Assembly (NCBI RefSeq): GCF_001509485.1
Contig: NZ_LLZI01000057.1
Span: forward strand, 33,521 to 97,520
Origin: Streptomyces sp. NRRL F-4489
Lineage (GTDB): Bacteria > Actinomycetota > Actinomycetes > Streptomycetales > Streptomycetaceae
Length of the DNA stretch: 64,000 nucleotides
Reading direction: 5' to 3'
The notes beneath the pieces are model-generated. The model made no database searches, was not told the DNA's origin, and saw only the letters and a list, made by a program, of their open reading frames with translations. The translations under genes were made by a program, and so were the position numbers. How positions within the stretch are numbered: position 1 is the stretch's first letter; every line of letters begins with the position of its first letter. Positions 20,895 through 29,268 of the stretch are shown here, piece after piece.

Positions 20895-21218
20895 ATGCGC
20901 ACGCTGTGTGCCTCCACCCTGATAGGCGAGTTCTTCGTGATCGGCTTCGCCGGCCTGGTCGCCATGCAGCTCACCGATATTCCGCGCACGACGATCTGGA
21001 TCGTCAGCGGCGTCGCCATGCTCCTGAGCATCCTGCTCTGCGGCATGCTCAGCCGTCCCGGCGGCGTGCAGTTGGGCTGGGCGCTCCAGGTCGCCCTGAT
21101 CGCCAGCGGGGTGGTCGTGCCCACGATGTACTTCCTCGGCGCGGTGTTCGCGGCGCTTTGGTGGGCGTCGGTGCACTTTGGTCGCAAAGTCGACGCCATT
21201 AAGGCCGCGAGGGCCTGA
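20895..21218 (+). CDS. DUF4233 small membrane protein
   Basis: A 107-residue protein with about four hydrophobic segments and a basic C-terminal tail (GRKVDAIKAARA). It matches the DUF4233 proteins that directly follow folC in actinobacteria, including Mycobacterium. The 3-bp spacing from folC implies translation from the same message. The function is not known. Confidence 0.85.
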   Translation: MRTLCASTLIGEFFVIGFAGLVAMQLTDIPRTTIWIVSGVAMLLSILLCGMLSRPGGVQLGWALQVALIASGVVVPTMYFLGAVFAALWWASVHFGRKVDAIKAARA

Positions 21219-21264
21219 GCCCTCCCACGTTGTCGGCTTCCCCGCCGCGGGGGTCGTTTCGTGT

Positions 21265-21571
21265 GCGCCTGCGGCGCATCGCTTGTATTCCGCTGCGCGG
21301 GGCTTTTCGGGGTGCGGTGCCGGGTCTCCGGGGGTGGTGTGTCGGACTGCTTCGCTTTACGTCCGACACACCACCCCCGGAGACCCGTCCCCTCCCGTTG
21401 GGGTCATGAATACGGCCGGTGGGGGCTGGCGTGAGTGGGTTGGTGCGGTTCGTCTTGTTAAGGGTGAGTGCCCGGAAATGACCCCTGGCCCGCAGGCCCG
21501 GCACCGCGGCCGAACAGCCCCGCGCAGCGGACCCGATGCGCCGAAGGCGCAACCGCCCCGCGCCGCAGGCG
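21265..21571. repeat. Large imperfect inverted repeat around a 27-bp perfect hairpin
   Basis: This gene-free interval between DUF4233 and ndk is highly structured. The centre is a perfect 27-bp stem (21321-21347 with 21361-21387) with a 13-nt loop. Outside it, the left unit (about 21265-21330) resembles the reverse complement of the right unit (about 21491-21571); both contain GGCGCATCG, CCGCTGCGCGGGGC and GCGGTGCCGGG in matching order. It looks like a dispersed palindromic element or a degenerate pair of them. The hairpin can end transcription of folC-DUF4233. Confidence 0.7.
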
Positions 21572-21675
21572 CGAAGAAACAGGCACCCGTACGGAGGGAA
21601 ACCCGGCAACGTTGGGGTAACGGCCAGGCGATAGCCTGACCCGTTGAATCATCATTCGCACCCCGAGGAGCCTCC

Positions 21676-22083
21676 GTGCGCACACTCGTCCTGCTCAAGC
21701 CCGACGCCGTTCAGCGCGGTCTCGTCGGCGAGATCATCCGCCGTATCGAGCGCAAGGCCGGGTGGACGATCACGGCGCTGGAGCTGCGGACCCTCGGGCG
21801 CGAGGTGCTGGAGCAGCACTACGCCGAGCACGTCGGCAAGCCGTTCTACGAGCCGCTGGTGGCGTTCATGTCGTCCGGGCCGGTCGTCGCGATGGTGGTC
21901 GAGGGCGAGCGGGTCATCGAGGGCGTGCGCGCGCTGGCCGGGCCGACTGACCCGATTGCCGCGCCGAGTGGGTCCATTCGTGGGGACTTCGGAACGATCA
22001 CCCGGGAAAATCTCATCCACGCCTCGGATTCCGAAGAGTCCGCCGAGCGCGAGATCAAGATTTTCTTCCCGGCGCATTCCTGA
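21676..22083 (+). CDS. ndk: Nucleoside diphosphate kinase
   Basis: Transfers phosphate from ATP to nucleoside diphosphates through a phospho-histidine. The 135-residue protein has the active-site signature NLIHASDS with His115, the N-terminal [14 protein letters not shown], and the nucleotide-site segments SGPVVAMV and RGDFG. GTG 21676 follows GAGGAG by 5 bases. A strong hairpin follows the stop. ndk lies between folC and the mre operon, where many actinobacteria have it next to rne. Confidence 0.97.
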   Translation: MRTLVLLKPDAVQRGLVGEIIRRIERKAGWTITALELRTLGREVLEQHYAEHVGKPFYEPLVAFMSSGPVVAMVVEGERVIEGVRALAGPTDPIAAPSGSIRGDFGTITRENLIHASDSEESAEREIKIFFPAHS

Positions 22084-22114
22084 TCGGAAGTCAGCGGCCA
22101 ACCCCCTTGTGACC

Positions 22115-22146
22115 AGGGGCGACCGATGAAATCATCGGTCGCCCCT
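22115..22146 (+). terminator. Terminator after ndk
   Basis: A perfect palindrome of 15+15 bases around AA, giving roughly a 13-bp stem with a small loop, 32 bases after the ndk stop. Confidence 0.85.
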
Positions 22147-22275
22147 CGGTGTATCCGGCTGGCGTGGGGGAACGCGTTCCCGCGACACGACGTCACCATT
22201 AAGGGGGGCGGGTGCGTGTACGGCTGACAATGGCGGAACGTCCTCCCGCCGTGTTCGGGTGGGTACCACACGAAC

Positions 22276-22281
22276 TACGAT
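22276..22281 (+). promoter_or_regulatory. Candidate -10 element for the mre operon
   Basis: TACGAT lies about 87 bases before mreB in an otherwise gene-free 220-bp gap. No good -35 is visible. Developmental sigma factors or several promoters could act here. Confidence 0.3.
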
Positions 22282-22367
22282 GGAGGCTTCCGCGCCGTAC
22301 GGCGCATCACCTCCTGCCGACCTCAAAGTAAGCATTCGCTCCAGTTGGGAAGGCCAGACGTATCCTC

Positions 22368-23399
22368 ATGGGGAACAACATGTCGTTCATCGGCCGTGAC
22401 ATGGCTGTCGACCTCGGGACCGCCAACACGCTGGTGTACGTCAGGGGCCGCGGCATCGTCCTCAACGAACCGTCGGTCGTGGCCATCAACACCAACACCG
22501 GCGGCATCCTCGCGGTGGGCGCCGAGGCGAAGAAGATGATCGGGCGGACGCCCGGCAACATCGTCGCGGTGCGGCCCCTGAAGGACGGGGTGATCGCCGA
22601 CTTCGAGATCACCGAGCGGATGCTCCGCTACTTCATCCTCAAGATCCACAAGCGGCGCTACCTCGCCCGTCCGCGGGTGGTGGTCTGTGTTCCCTCCGGA
22701 ATCACGGGAGTTGAGCGCCGCGCGGTCATCGAGGCGTCCACCCAGGCCGGCGCCCGCCAGGTGCACATCATCGAGGAGCCGATGGCCGCGGCGATCGGCT
22801 CCGGGCTGCCGGTCCACGAGGCGACCGGCAACATGGTCGTGGACATCGGCGGCGGCACGACCGAGGTCGCGGTCATCTCGCTGGGCGGGATCGTCACGGC
22901 CCAGTCGATCCGGGTCGCCGGCGACGAGCTGGACAACGCGATCATCCAGCACATCAAGAAGGAGTACAGCCTCCTGCTCGGCGAGCGCACCGCCGAGTCC
23001 ATCAAGATCACCATCGGTTCGGCGTACGACCTGGAGCAGGACGAGCACACCGAGATCCGCGGCCGCGACCTGGTCTCCGGCCTGCCCAAGACCGTGGTCA
23101 TCTCGGCGGCCGAGGTCCGCAAGGCCATCGAGGAGCCGGTCAACTCCATCGTCGACGCGGTCAAGACGACGCTGGACAAGTGCCCGCCCGAGCTGTCCGG
23201 TGACGTGATGGACCGCGGCATCGTTCTCACCGGGGGCGGCGCGCTGCTGCGCGGCCTGGACGAGCGGCTGCGGCGCGAGACCGGGATGCCGATCCACATC
23301 GCCGAGGACCCGCTCGACTCGGTCGCGCTGGGTTCCGGCAAGTGCGTCGAGGAGTTCGAGGCGCTCCAGCAGGTCCTGGACTCCCAGCCGCGCCGCTGA
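22368..23399 (+). CDS. mreB: Rod-shape and spore-wall protein MreB (actin homologue)
   Basis: Forms membrane-bound filaments that guide wall synthesis; in Streptomyces it acts mainly during sporulation. The 343-residue protein has the actin-fold phosphate 1 loop [12 protein letters not shown], connect region [15 protein letters not shown], the adenosine motif [18 protein letters not shown] and the amphipathic [10 protein letters not shown] start for membrane binding. ATG 22368 is used; a second ATG is four codons later. It heads the mreB-mreC-mreD-pbp2-rodA block. Confidence 0.97.
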   Translation: MGNNMSFIGRDMAVDLGTANTLVYVRGRGIVLNEPSVVAINTNTGGILAVGAEAKKMIGRTPGNIVAVRPLKDGVIADFEITERMLRYFILKIHKRRYLARPRVVVCVPSGITGVERRAVIEASTQAGARQVHIIEEPMAAAIGSGLPVHEATGNMVVDIGGGTTEVAVISLGGIVTAQSIRVAGDELDNAIIQHIKKEYSLLLGERTAESIKITIGSAYDLEQDEHTEIRGRDLVSGLPKTVVISAAEVRKAIEEPVNSIVDAVKTTLDKCPPELSGDVMDRGIVLTGGGALLRGLDERLRRETGMPIHIAEDPLDSVALGSGKCVEEFEALQQVLDSQPRR

Positions 23400-23610
23400 C
23401 GCCGCGGTCCCCGGCCCGTCGCGCGCCCGTCACACGGCGTTCGCGGGGGCCGGGCACCCTGGTGTACGAGCAGCCGGCCCGTGGCGCGACGCTCCCACAG
23501 ACACGGTGCACCCCCGCCCCGTCACAGCAAGGCACAACGCTCAACCCCCGAACGAGACCGGCGGGGCCCGCAGCCGGCCGGTCCTACGAGGAAGGACACG
23601 GCCGCCGCAC

Positions 23611-24540
23611 GTGAGGGACACACGAGAGAGCCGGCTGCTGCTGGTGCTGCTGGTAGCGATCGCGTTCGCGCTGATCACGGTCGATATCCGAGGCGGCGAA
23701 CAGTCCCCGCTCGACGGCGCCCGGCAGGCGGCCGCCGCCGCCTTCGGCCCGGTGGAGCGCGGCGTGGCCCGCGTCGTCAACCCGGTCGGCAACGCCGTCA
23801 GCGCGGTCCGGGACTCCGGCGAGCGGCACAGCCGGATCAGCCGGCTGGAGCACGAGAACGCCGCGCTGCGCCTGAAGCTCGGCTCGCCCGACCGCGACCG
23901 CAACCGCGCCGCGGAGCTCGACAAGATCCTCAAGACCGCGGCCACCGGCCAGTACGCCATCAAGGGCGCCGAGGTCATCGCCATCGGCTCGGCGCAGGGC
24001 TTCTCCTGGACCGTCACCATCGACGCCGGCAGCCGCGACGGCATCGCCCGCGATATGACGGTCCTCAACGGCGACGGGCTGGTCGGCCGGATCACCACCG
24101 TCACCGCGCACACCTCCACCGTGCTGCTCGCCGCCGACCCGGAGTTCACCGTCGGCACCCGGATGGAGAAGACCAACGAGATCGGCTTCGCCAACGGACA
24201 GGGCGTCAACTCGCTCCGCGTCCAGCTGCTCAACGGCCGGGCCGACGTGAAGAAGGGCGACCGGCTGGTCACCTTCGGCTCCAGCAGGGACAAGCCGTTC
24301 GTGCCCGGCGTCCCGGTCGGCACGGTCACCCGGGTCGAGCCGCTCAACGGCGATCTGACCCGCAGCCTCCAGGTCCGGCCGTTCGTCTCGTTCTCGTCGC
24401 TCGACGTCGTCGGCGTGGTCGTCCAGCCGCCCCGCCAGGACCCGAGGGACACCGTCCTGCCGCCCCCGGTCAAGCCCCGGCCGACGCCGACGGTCACCGT
24501 CACGGCCACCCCCTCCGCGAGCGCTTCACCGAGGAGCTGA
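23611..24540 (+). CDS. mreC: Rod-shape-determining protein MreC
   Basis: A bitopic scaffold of the elongasome. The 309-residue protein has a membrane helix (LLLVLLVAIAFALITV) at the start, a coiled coil around residues 65-90 (SRISRLEHENAALRLKL), then two beta-barrel domains and a Pro/Thr-rich tail. GTG 23611 was chosen because the helix begins eight residues later and GGAAGGA precedes it; the ORF is open 35 codons further up without a signal. mreD begins 3 bp after the stop. Confidence 0.92.
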   Translation: MRDTRESRLLLVLLVAIAFALITVDIRGGEQSPLDGARQAAAAAFGPVERGVARVVNPVGNAVSAVRDSGERHSRISRLEHENAALRLKLGSPDRDRNRAAELDKILKTAATGQYAIKGAEVIAIGSAQGFSWTVTIDAGSRDGIARDMTVLNGDGLVGRITTVTAHTSTVLLAADPEFTVGTRMEKTNEIGFANGQGVNSLRVQLLNGRADVKKGDRLVTFGSSRDKPFVPGVPVGTVTRVEPLNGDLTRSLQVRPFVSFSSLDVVGVVVQPPRQDPRDTVLPPPVKPRPTPTVTVTATPSASASPRS

Positions 24541-24543
24541 CCG

Positions 24544-25254
24544 ATGCGCATCAACCGGATCCTGCTCGCCACCCCGCTGGTGGTCGTCGCCCTGATCCTC
24601 CAGGTCGGCATCCTCGCCAGACTCCATCTGCCGGGCGCCGTCCCGGACCTGCTGATGCTGGTGGTGGTCGGTCTCGCGCTGGTCTACGGCCACGTCGGCG
24701 GCTCGCTCATCGGCTTCGGCGCCGGACTGCTCGCCGACCTCGCGCCGCCCGCCGACCACGCCATCGGCCGGTACGCGCTGGTGCTGTGCGTCATCGGCTA
24801 CGCCGCGGGCCTGACCAAGCCGGACGGCGGCCAGCACCGCTCGGCGACGCTGCCGCTGATGGTCGTCATCGGCGCCGCGGTCGGCTCCACGCTGCTCTAC
24901 GCCGGGGTCGGCTCGCTGGTCGGGGACACCGCCGCCCGCCACGTCGGCCTGGTCGGGCTGGTGCTCAGCGCCACCCTCTACGACCTGCTGCTGGCACCGT
25001 TCACGGTGCCGCTGGTGATGGCGGTGGCGCGCCGTACCGAACACGATCCGCTGGCAACCGACAGCGGCGGGGCGGCGGCCGGGCGGTCCGGCTGGGGGAG
25101 CGGCACCGCCACCGGCGGCTGGCTGACGACCGGTACGGGCCTGAAGTCCAGCCGCAACGCGATGAAGGCGCTGCGCACCGGCCGGGTGCCGAAACCGGCC
25201 CGGGGCGGGCGCGGCAAGGGGGGCAAGGGCATCAAGGGGGTCAAGCGGCTGTGA
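24544..25254 (+). CDS. mreD: Rod-shape-determining protein MreD
   Basis: An integral membrane partner of MreC with five to six helices, 236 residues. The core matches MreD (PDLLMLVVVGLALVYG, GFGAGLLADLAPPADHAIG). An unusual C-terminal cytoplasmic tail of about 65 residues is very basic and Gly/Lys-rich (GRGKGGKGIKGVKRL), which could bind RNA or acidic lipids. Its TGA overlaps the pbp2 GTG by 4 bases, so translation is probably coupled. Confidence 0.9.
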   Translation: MRINRILLATPLVVVALILQVGILARLHLPGAVPDLLMLVVVGLALVYGHVGGSLIGFGAGLLADLAPPADHAIGRYALVLCVIGYAAGLTKPDGGQHRSATLPLMVVIGAAVGSTLLYAGVGSLVGDTAARHVGLVGLVLSATLYDLLLAPFTVPLVMAVARRTEHDPLATDSGGAAAGRSGWGSGTATGGWLTTGTGLKSSRNAMKALRTGRVPKPARGGRGKGGKGIKGVKRL

Positions 25255-27395
25255 GCAACATTCCTGAGACCGGGAAGACGTCCCGGGTCACCATCCGGCT
25301 GGTCGCGATCCAGATCCTGGTCTTCTCGCTGCTGGCGACGCTCGGCGGCCGGCTGTGGTACCTCCAGATCCGCAACGGCCAGGAGTACGCGGCCAAGGCC
25401 CGCTCCAACCACGTCCAGCAGGTCATCGACCCGGCCACCCGCGGCTCCATCCTGGACGCCCGCGGGGTGCCGCTGGCCGACAACCAGACCCGGCTGGTGG
25501 TCTCCGCCAGCCGCACCGACCTGATGAAGATGAAGGACGGCGGCAAGGCCGTCCTGGCCCGGCTGGCCAAGGTGCTGAACATGCCGGCCCAGGAGATCCG
25601 CAACAAGGTCCGGCTCTGCGACGCCAAGACCCCGCAGCCCTGCTGGAACGGCTCGCCGTACCAGCCCATCCCGATCACCGACAAGGCCACCACCCAGCAG
25701 GCCCTGCAGATCCGCGAGCGCTCCGAGGACTTCCCCGGTATCAGCGCCCAGCCCACCGCCGTCCGCCGCTACCCGGCCCCCGGCGACGCCAACACCGCGC
25801 AGGTCCTGGGCTACCTCTCCCCGGTCACCGACGAGGAGATCAAGAAGGCCAAGGACGGCCCCTCACCGCTGCTCCGCTCCGACCAGGTCGGCCGGTCCGG
25901 CCTGGAGCGCCAGTACGACACGTATCTGCGCGGCAAGGCCGCCGTCACCCGCTACGAGGTCGACAACCTCGGCCGGGTCATCGGGCAGGCCAAGAGCGAC
26001 AAGGGCCAGGCCGGTTCGACCCTGATCACCAGCATCGACGCCCGCGTCCAGGCCATAGCGGAGAAGGAGCTGGAGCAGGCGATGAAGGACGCCCGCACCC
26101 AGGTCGACCGCAACACCGGCACCAACTACAAGGCCGACTCCGGCGCCGTGGTGGTGATGGAGGCGAAGACCGGCCGGGTGGTGGCGATGGCCTCCAACCC
26201 CACCTACGACCCCAACGCCTGGGTCGGCGGCATCTCCGGCAAGGACTACGCCAAGCTCACCGGCAAGGACTCCGACTACCCGCTGCTCAACCGCGCCATC
26301 CAGGGCCAGGCCGCCCCCGGCTCGATCTTCAAGGTCATCTCGACCTCGGCCGCGGTGAACGCCGGCTACCCCTTCGACGGCCACTACCCGTGCACCAGCT
26401 CGTACAGCATCGGCGGCCAGGTCTTCAAGAACTTCGAGGGCGAATCGCAGGGCGACATCAGCCTGGGCCGGGCGCTGGAGGTCTCCTGCGACACCGTCTT
26501 CTACCGCCTCGGGCACGACGAGTGGAAGAAGGACGGCGGCGACAAGCCGGTCAAGAACCCGCGCGACTGGTTCTACAAGACCGCCCACCAGTTCGGCCTG
26601 GGCAAGGAGACCGGTATCGACCTGCCCAACGAGGTCAAGGGCCGGGTCCCCGACCGCCAGTGGAAGAACGCGTTCTGGCGGGCCAACAAGGACAGCTGGT
26701 GCGCGCACCCCAAGGACGCCGATGACTACGTCTCCAAGCTCGCCCGGGAGAACTGCCTCGAAGGCATGAAGCTGCACGCCTACGACTCGATCAACTACGC
26801 GATCGGCCAGGGCGACACCCTCGTCACCCCGATCCAGATGGCGGTCATCTACGGCGCGCTGGCCAACGGCGGCACCCTCTACACACCCACCGTCGGCAAG
26901 GCCGTCGTCAGCCCCGACGGCAAGAAGGTGCGGATGATCCAGCCCGCCTCGCACGGCCGGCTGCCGGACAGCCCCAAGACGCTCCAGCAGATCGACGCCG
27001 CGCTGCAGGGCGTGACCGAGCGCGGCACCGCCGCCTGGCGCTTCCAGGGCTGGCCGCAGGACAAGATCCCGATGCACGCCAAGACCGGTACCGCCGAGGT
27101 CTACGGGAAGCAGACCACCTCGTGGTTCGCGACGTACACCAAGGACTACACGATCGTGATGACCATCTCCCAGGGTGGCACCGGCTCCGGCGCCTCCGGT
27201 CCGGCCGTCCGCAAGATCTACAACGCGCTCTACGGCGTCAACGACAAGGGCGAGATCGACCCCAAGGCGGCGCTGCTCCCGAAGCCGGAGAGCAAGCTCC
27301 CCAAGATCGAGAGTGACGGCACCATCGTCTCCCCGCCCATCCAGCCGCCGCCGCCCGACCCGTCGCCGTCGCCCTCCGGGAGCCCCCAGCAGTGA
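25251..27395 (+). CDS. mrdA: Penicillin-binding protein 2 (elongation/sporulation transpeptidase)
   Basis: The class B PBP partner of RodA. The 714-residue protein has an N-terminal membrane helix (about residues 16-35), a dimerisation domain with RGSILDARGVPLADN, and transpeptidase motifs S358IFK, S412CD and K611TGTAE. A Pro/Ser-rich external tail ends it. GTG 25251 overlaps mreD (GTGA). It acts in the periplasm-side space, crosslinking glycan strands made by RodA. Confidence 0.95.
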   Translation: MSNIPETGKTSRVTIRLVAIQILVFSLLATLGGRLWYLQIRNGQEYAAKARSNHVQQVIDPATRGSILDARGVPLADNQTRLVVSASRTDLMKMKDGGKAVLARLAKVLNMPAQEIRNKVRLCDAKTPQPCWNGSPYQPIPITDKATTQQALQIRERSEDFPGISAQPTAVRRYPAPGDANTAQVLGYLSPVTDEEIKKAKDGPSPLLRSDQVGRSGLERQYDTYLRGKAAVTRYEVDNLGRVIGQAKSDKGQAGSTLITSIDARVQAIAEKELEQAMKDARTQVDRNTGTNYKADSGAVVVMEAKTGRVVAMASNPTYDPNAWVGGISGKDYAKLTGKDSDYPLLNRAIQGQAAPGSIFKVISTSAAVNAGYPFDGHYPCTSSYSIGGQVFKNFEGESQGDISLGRALEVSCDTVFYRLGHDEWKKDGGDKPVKNPRDWFYKTAHQFGLGKETGIDLPNEVKGRVPDRQWKNAFWRANKDSWCAHPKDADDYVSKLARENCLEGMKLHAYDSINYAIGQGDTLVTPIQMAVIYGALANGGTLYTPTVGKAVVSPDGKKVRMIQPASHGRLPDSPKTLQQIDAALQGVTERGTAAWRFQGWPQDKIPMHAKTGTAEVYGKQTTSWFATYTKDYTIVMTISQGGTGSGASGPAVRKIYNALYGVNDKGEIDPKAALLPKPESKLPKIESDGTIVSPPIQPPPPDPSPSPSGSPQQ

Positions 27396-28606
27396 CCACG
27401 CCGCTCTTCTCCCGGGCCTTCTCCGTCCGCCGCTACGGCCCCGACCAGGGGCTGTGGAGCCGGCTGACGGCACGCGACTCCGTGGTGCGCAAGCTCGACT
27501 GGATACTGCTGCTGGCGTGCCTGGTGCTCTCCCTGCTGGGGTCGCTGCTGGTCTTCTCCGCCACCCGCAACCGCACCGAACTCAACAAGGGCGACGAGTA
27601 CTTCTTCTTCGTCCACCACCTGCTGAACACCGCGATCGGCGTGGCGCTGGCGGCCGGCACCATCTGGCTCGGCCACCGCACCCTGCGCGGCGCCGTGCCG
27701 ATCCTGTTCGGCCTGTCGGTGGTGCTGGCGGCGCTGGTGCTGACGCCGCTGGGCGCGACCATCAACGGCTCGCGCTCGTGGCTGGCGATCCCCGGCGGCT
27801 TCTCGCTCCAGCCCGCGGAGTTCACCAAGATCACCATCACGCTGGGCATGGCGATGATCCTGGCCGCGCGGGTGGACGCCGGCGACCGCCCGTATCCGGA
27901 CCACCGCACCGTCGTCCAGGCGCTGGGGCTGGCCGCGATCCCGGTCGGAGTGATCATGCTGATGCCGGACCTCGGCTCGGTGATGGTGCTGGGCGCCATC
28001 ATCCTCGGCGTCCTGCTCGCCAGCGGCTGCTCCAACCGCTGGATCCTGGGCCTGCTGGGCACCGGCGTGGTCGGCTGCGTCGCCATCTGGCAGCTGGGGC
28101 TGCTGGACGCGTACCAGATCGCGCGGTTCGCCGCGTTCGCCAACCCGAGCCTGGACCCGGCCGGTGTCGGCTACAACACCAACCAGGCCCGGATCGCCAT
28201 CGGCGGCGGCGGACTGACCGGTTCCGGGCTCTTCCACGGCAGCCAGACCACCGGCCAGTTCGTCCCCGAGCAGCAGACCGACTTCATCTTCACGGTCGCC
28301 GGCGAGGAGCTGGGCTTCCTGGGCGCGGGCCTGATCATCCTGCTGCTGGGCGTGGTGCTCTGGCGCGCCTGCCGGATCGCCCGGGAGACCGGCGAGCTGT
28401 ACGGCACGATCGTGGCGGCCGGCATCATCGCGTGGTTCGCCTTCCAGGCGTTCGAGAACATCGGGATGACGCTGGGCATCATGCCCGTCACCGGTCTGCC
28501 GCTGCCGTTCGTCTCCTACGGCGGTACGTCGATGTTCGCGGTCTGGATCGCCATCGGGCTGCTCCAGTCGATCCGCGTCCAGCGGCCGGTCTCGGCGTCC
28601 CGCTGA
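27392..28606 (+). CDS. rodA: SEDS peptidoglycan glycosyltransferase RodA
   Basis: Polymerises lipid II into glycan strands. The 404-residue protein has about ten helices with SEDS signatures: NGSRSWLAIPGGFSLQPAEF, MPDLGSVMVL, FVPEQQTDFIFTVAGEELG and GLPLPFVSYGGTSM. The catalytic-type acidic residue in MPDLGS is present. GTG 27392 overlaps the pbp2 stop by 4 bases (GTGA). It ends the wall operon; a convergent gene stops 28 bp later with no clear hairpin. The S. coelicolor equivalent is known as Sfr. Confidence 0.95.
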   Translation: MTTPLFSRAFSVRRYGPDQGLWSRLTARDSVVRKLDWILLLACLVLSLLGSLLVFSATRNRTELNKGDEYFFFVHHLLNTAIGVALAAGTIWLGHRTLRGAVPILFGLSVVLAALVLTPLGATINGSRSWLAIPGGFSLQPAEFTKITITLGMAMILAARVDAGDRPYPDHRTVVQALGLAAIPVGVIMLMPDLGSVMVLGAIILGVLLASGCSNRWILGLLGTGVVGCVAIWQLGLLDAYQIARFAAFANPSLDPAGVGYNTNQARIAIGGGGLTGSGLFHGSQTTGQFVPEQQTDFIFTVAGEELGFLGAGLIILLLGVVLWRACRIARETGELYGTIVAAGIIAWFAFQAFENIGMTLGIMPVTGLPLPFVSYGGTSMFAVWIAIGLLQSIRVQRPVSASR

Positions 28607-28634
28607 GGCCCGGCCCGCCGCCGTCCGCGCCCGG

Positions 28635-29102
28635 TCAGCCGCCGGTGCGCAGCTCGAACCACAGCGACGTGGTGTGCGGCGGGCCCTCGAACGGGGTCGT
28701 GCCCCAGTCGTCGGCGAGCCGGCTGATCAGCAGCAGGCCGTGCGCCGGATCGCGGTCCGGCGGGGCGGCCTGGGCCTCTCCGCCGGGCGTCCGCATCCCG
28801 GGGACCGCCCCCGCCCCCTCGTCGTGCACGCTGATCCGCAGGCCGCCGGGGCCGGTCAGCACCCGCAGCAGGATGTCCGCGGACGGCGGCGTGCGCAGAT
28901 GAGCCCGGGTCACCGCCTCGGAGGTGAGCAGGACGGCGGTCTCCCGCAGCGGGGCGAGCGGGCCGCGGCGCAGCACCGCCGCCACGAAGTCCCGGGCGGT
29001 CTTCGGGGCGGTGGGCCGGCTCGGCGCCGTCAGCAGATAGGGGCGGGCGCCCGCCCCGGCGCGGAGCGGGGGCCGGGCGACGGCTGCGGTCTCGGGGTGC
29101 AC
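28635..29102 (-). CDS. RsbW/anti-sigma-type ATP-binding (HATPase) protein
   Basis: A 155-residue protein resembling the short GHKL histidine-kinase-like proteins abundant in Streptomyces, some of which are anti-sigma kinases. The G1-like box VHDEGAGAVPG and the C-terminal HGLLLISRLADDWGTTPF match the family. The N-box is degenerate: SEAVTRAHLRT stands where the family has an ExVTNAxxH pattern, so the Mg-coordinating Asn is missing. It may bind nucleotide weakly or act as a pure binding partner. GTG 29102 follows a GGGAGAAACC ribosome site; the frame is open 30 codons further. Confidence 0.75.
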   Translation of the reverse strand: MHPETAAVARPPLRAGAGARPYLLTAPSRPTAPKTARDFVAAVLRRGPLAPLRETAVLLTSEAVTRAHLRTPPSADILLRVLTGPGGLRISVHDEGAGAVPGMRTPGGEAQAAPPDRDPAHGLLLISRLADDWGTTPFEGPPHTTSLWFELRTGG

Positions 29103-29268
29103 GGTTTCTCCCGGTGTCGGTCGAACGCCGGTTGCCACGCTGTGTGGACGGCTTGTCACACACCGTAAGACACCGTGTGTCGGCGGTGCCACCCGCCAAG
29201 GGCGGGAACCGCCGCCGGGCCCGTTCCGGCCGCTGGTCGGGCCCCTGGTGGCTGGCTAGATTCGAGGC

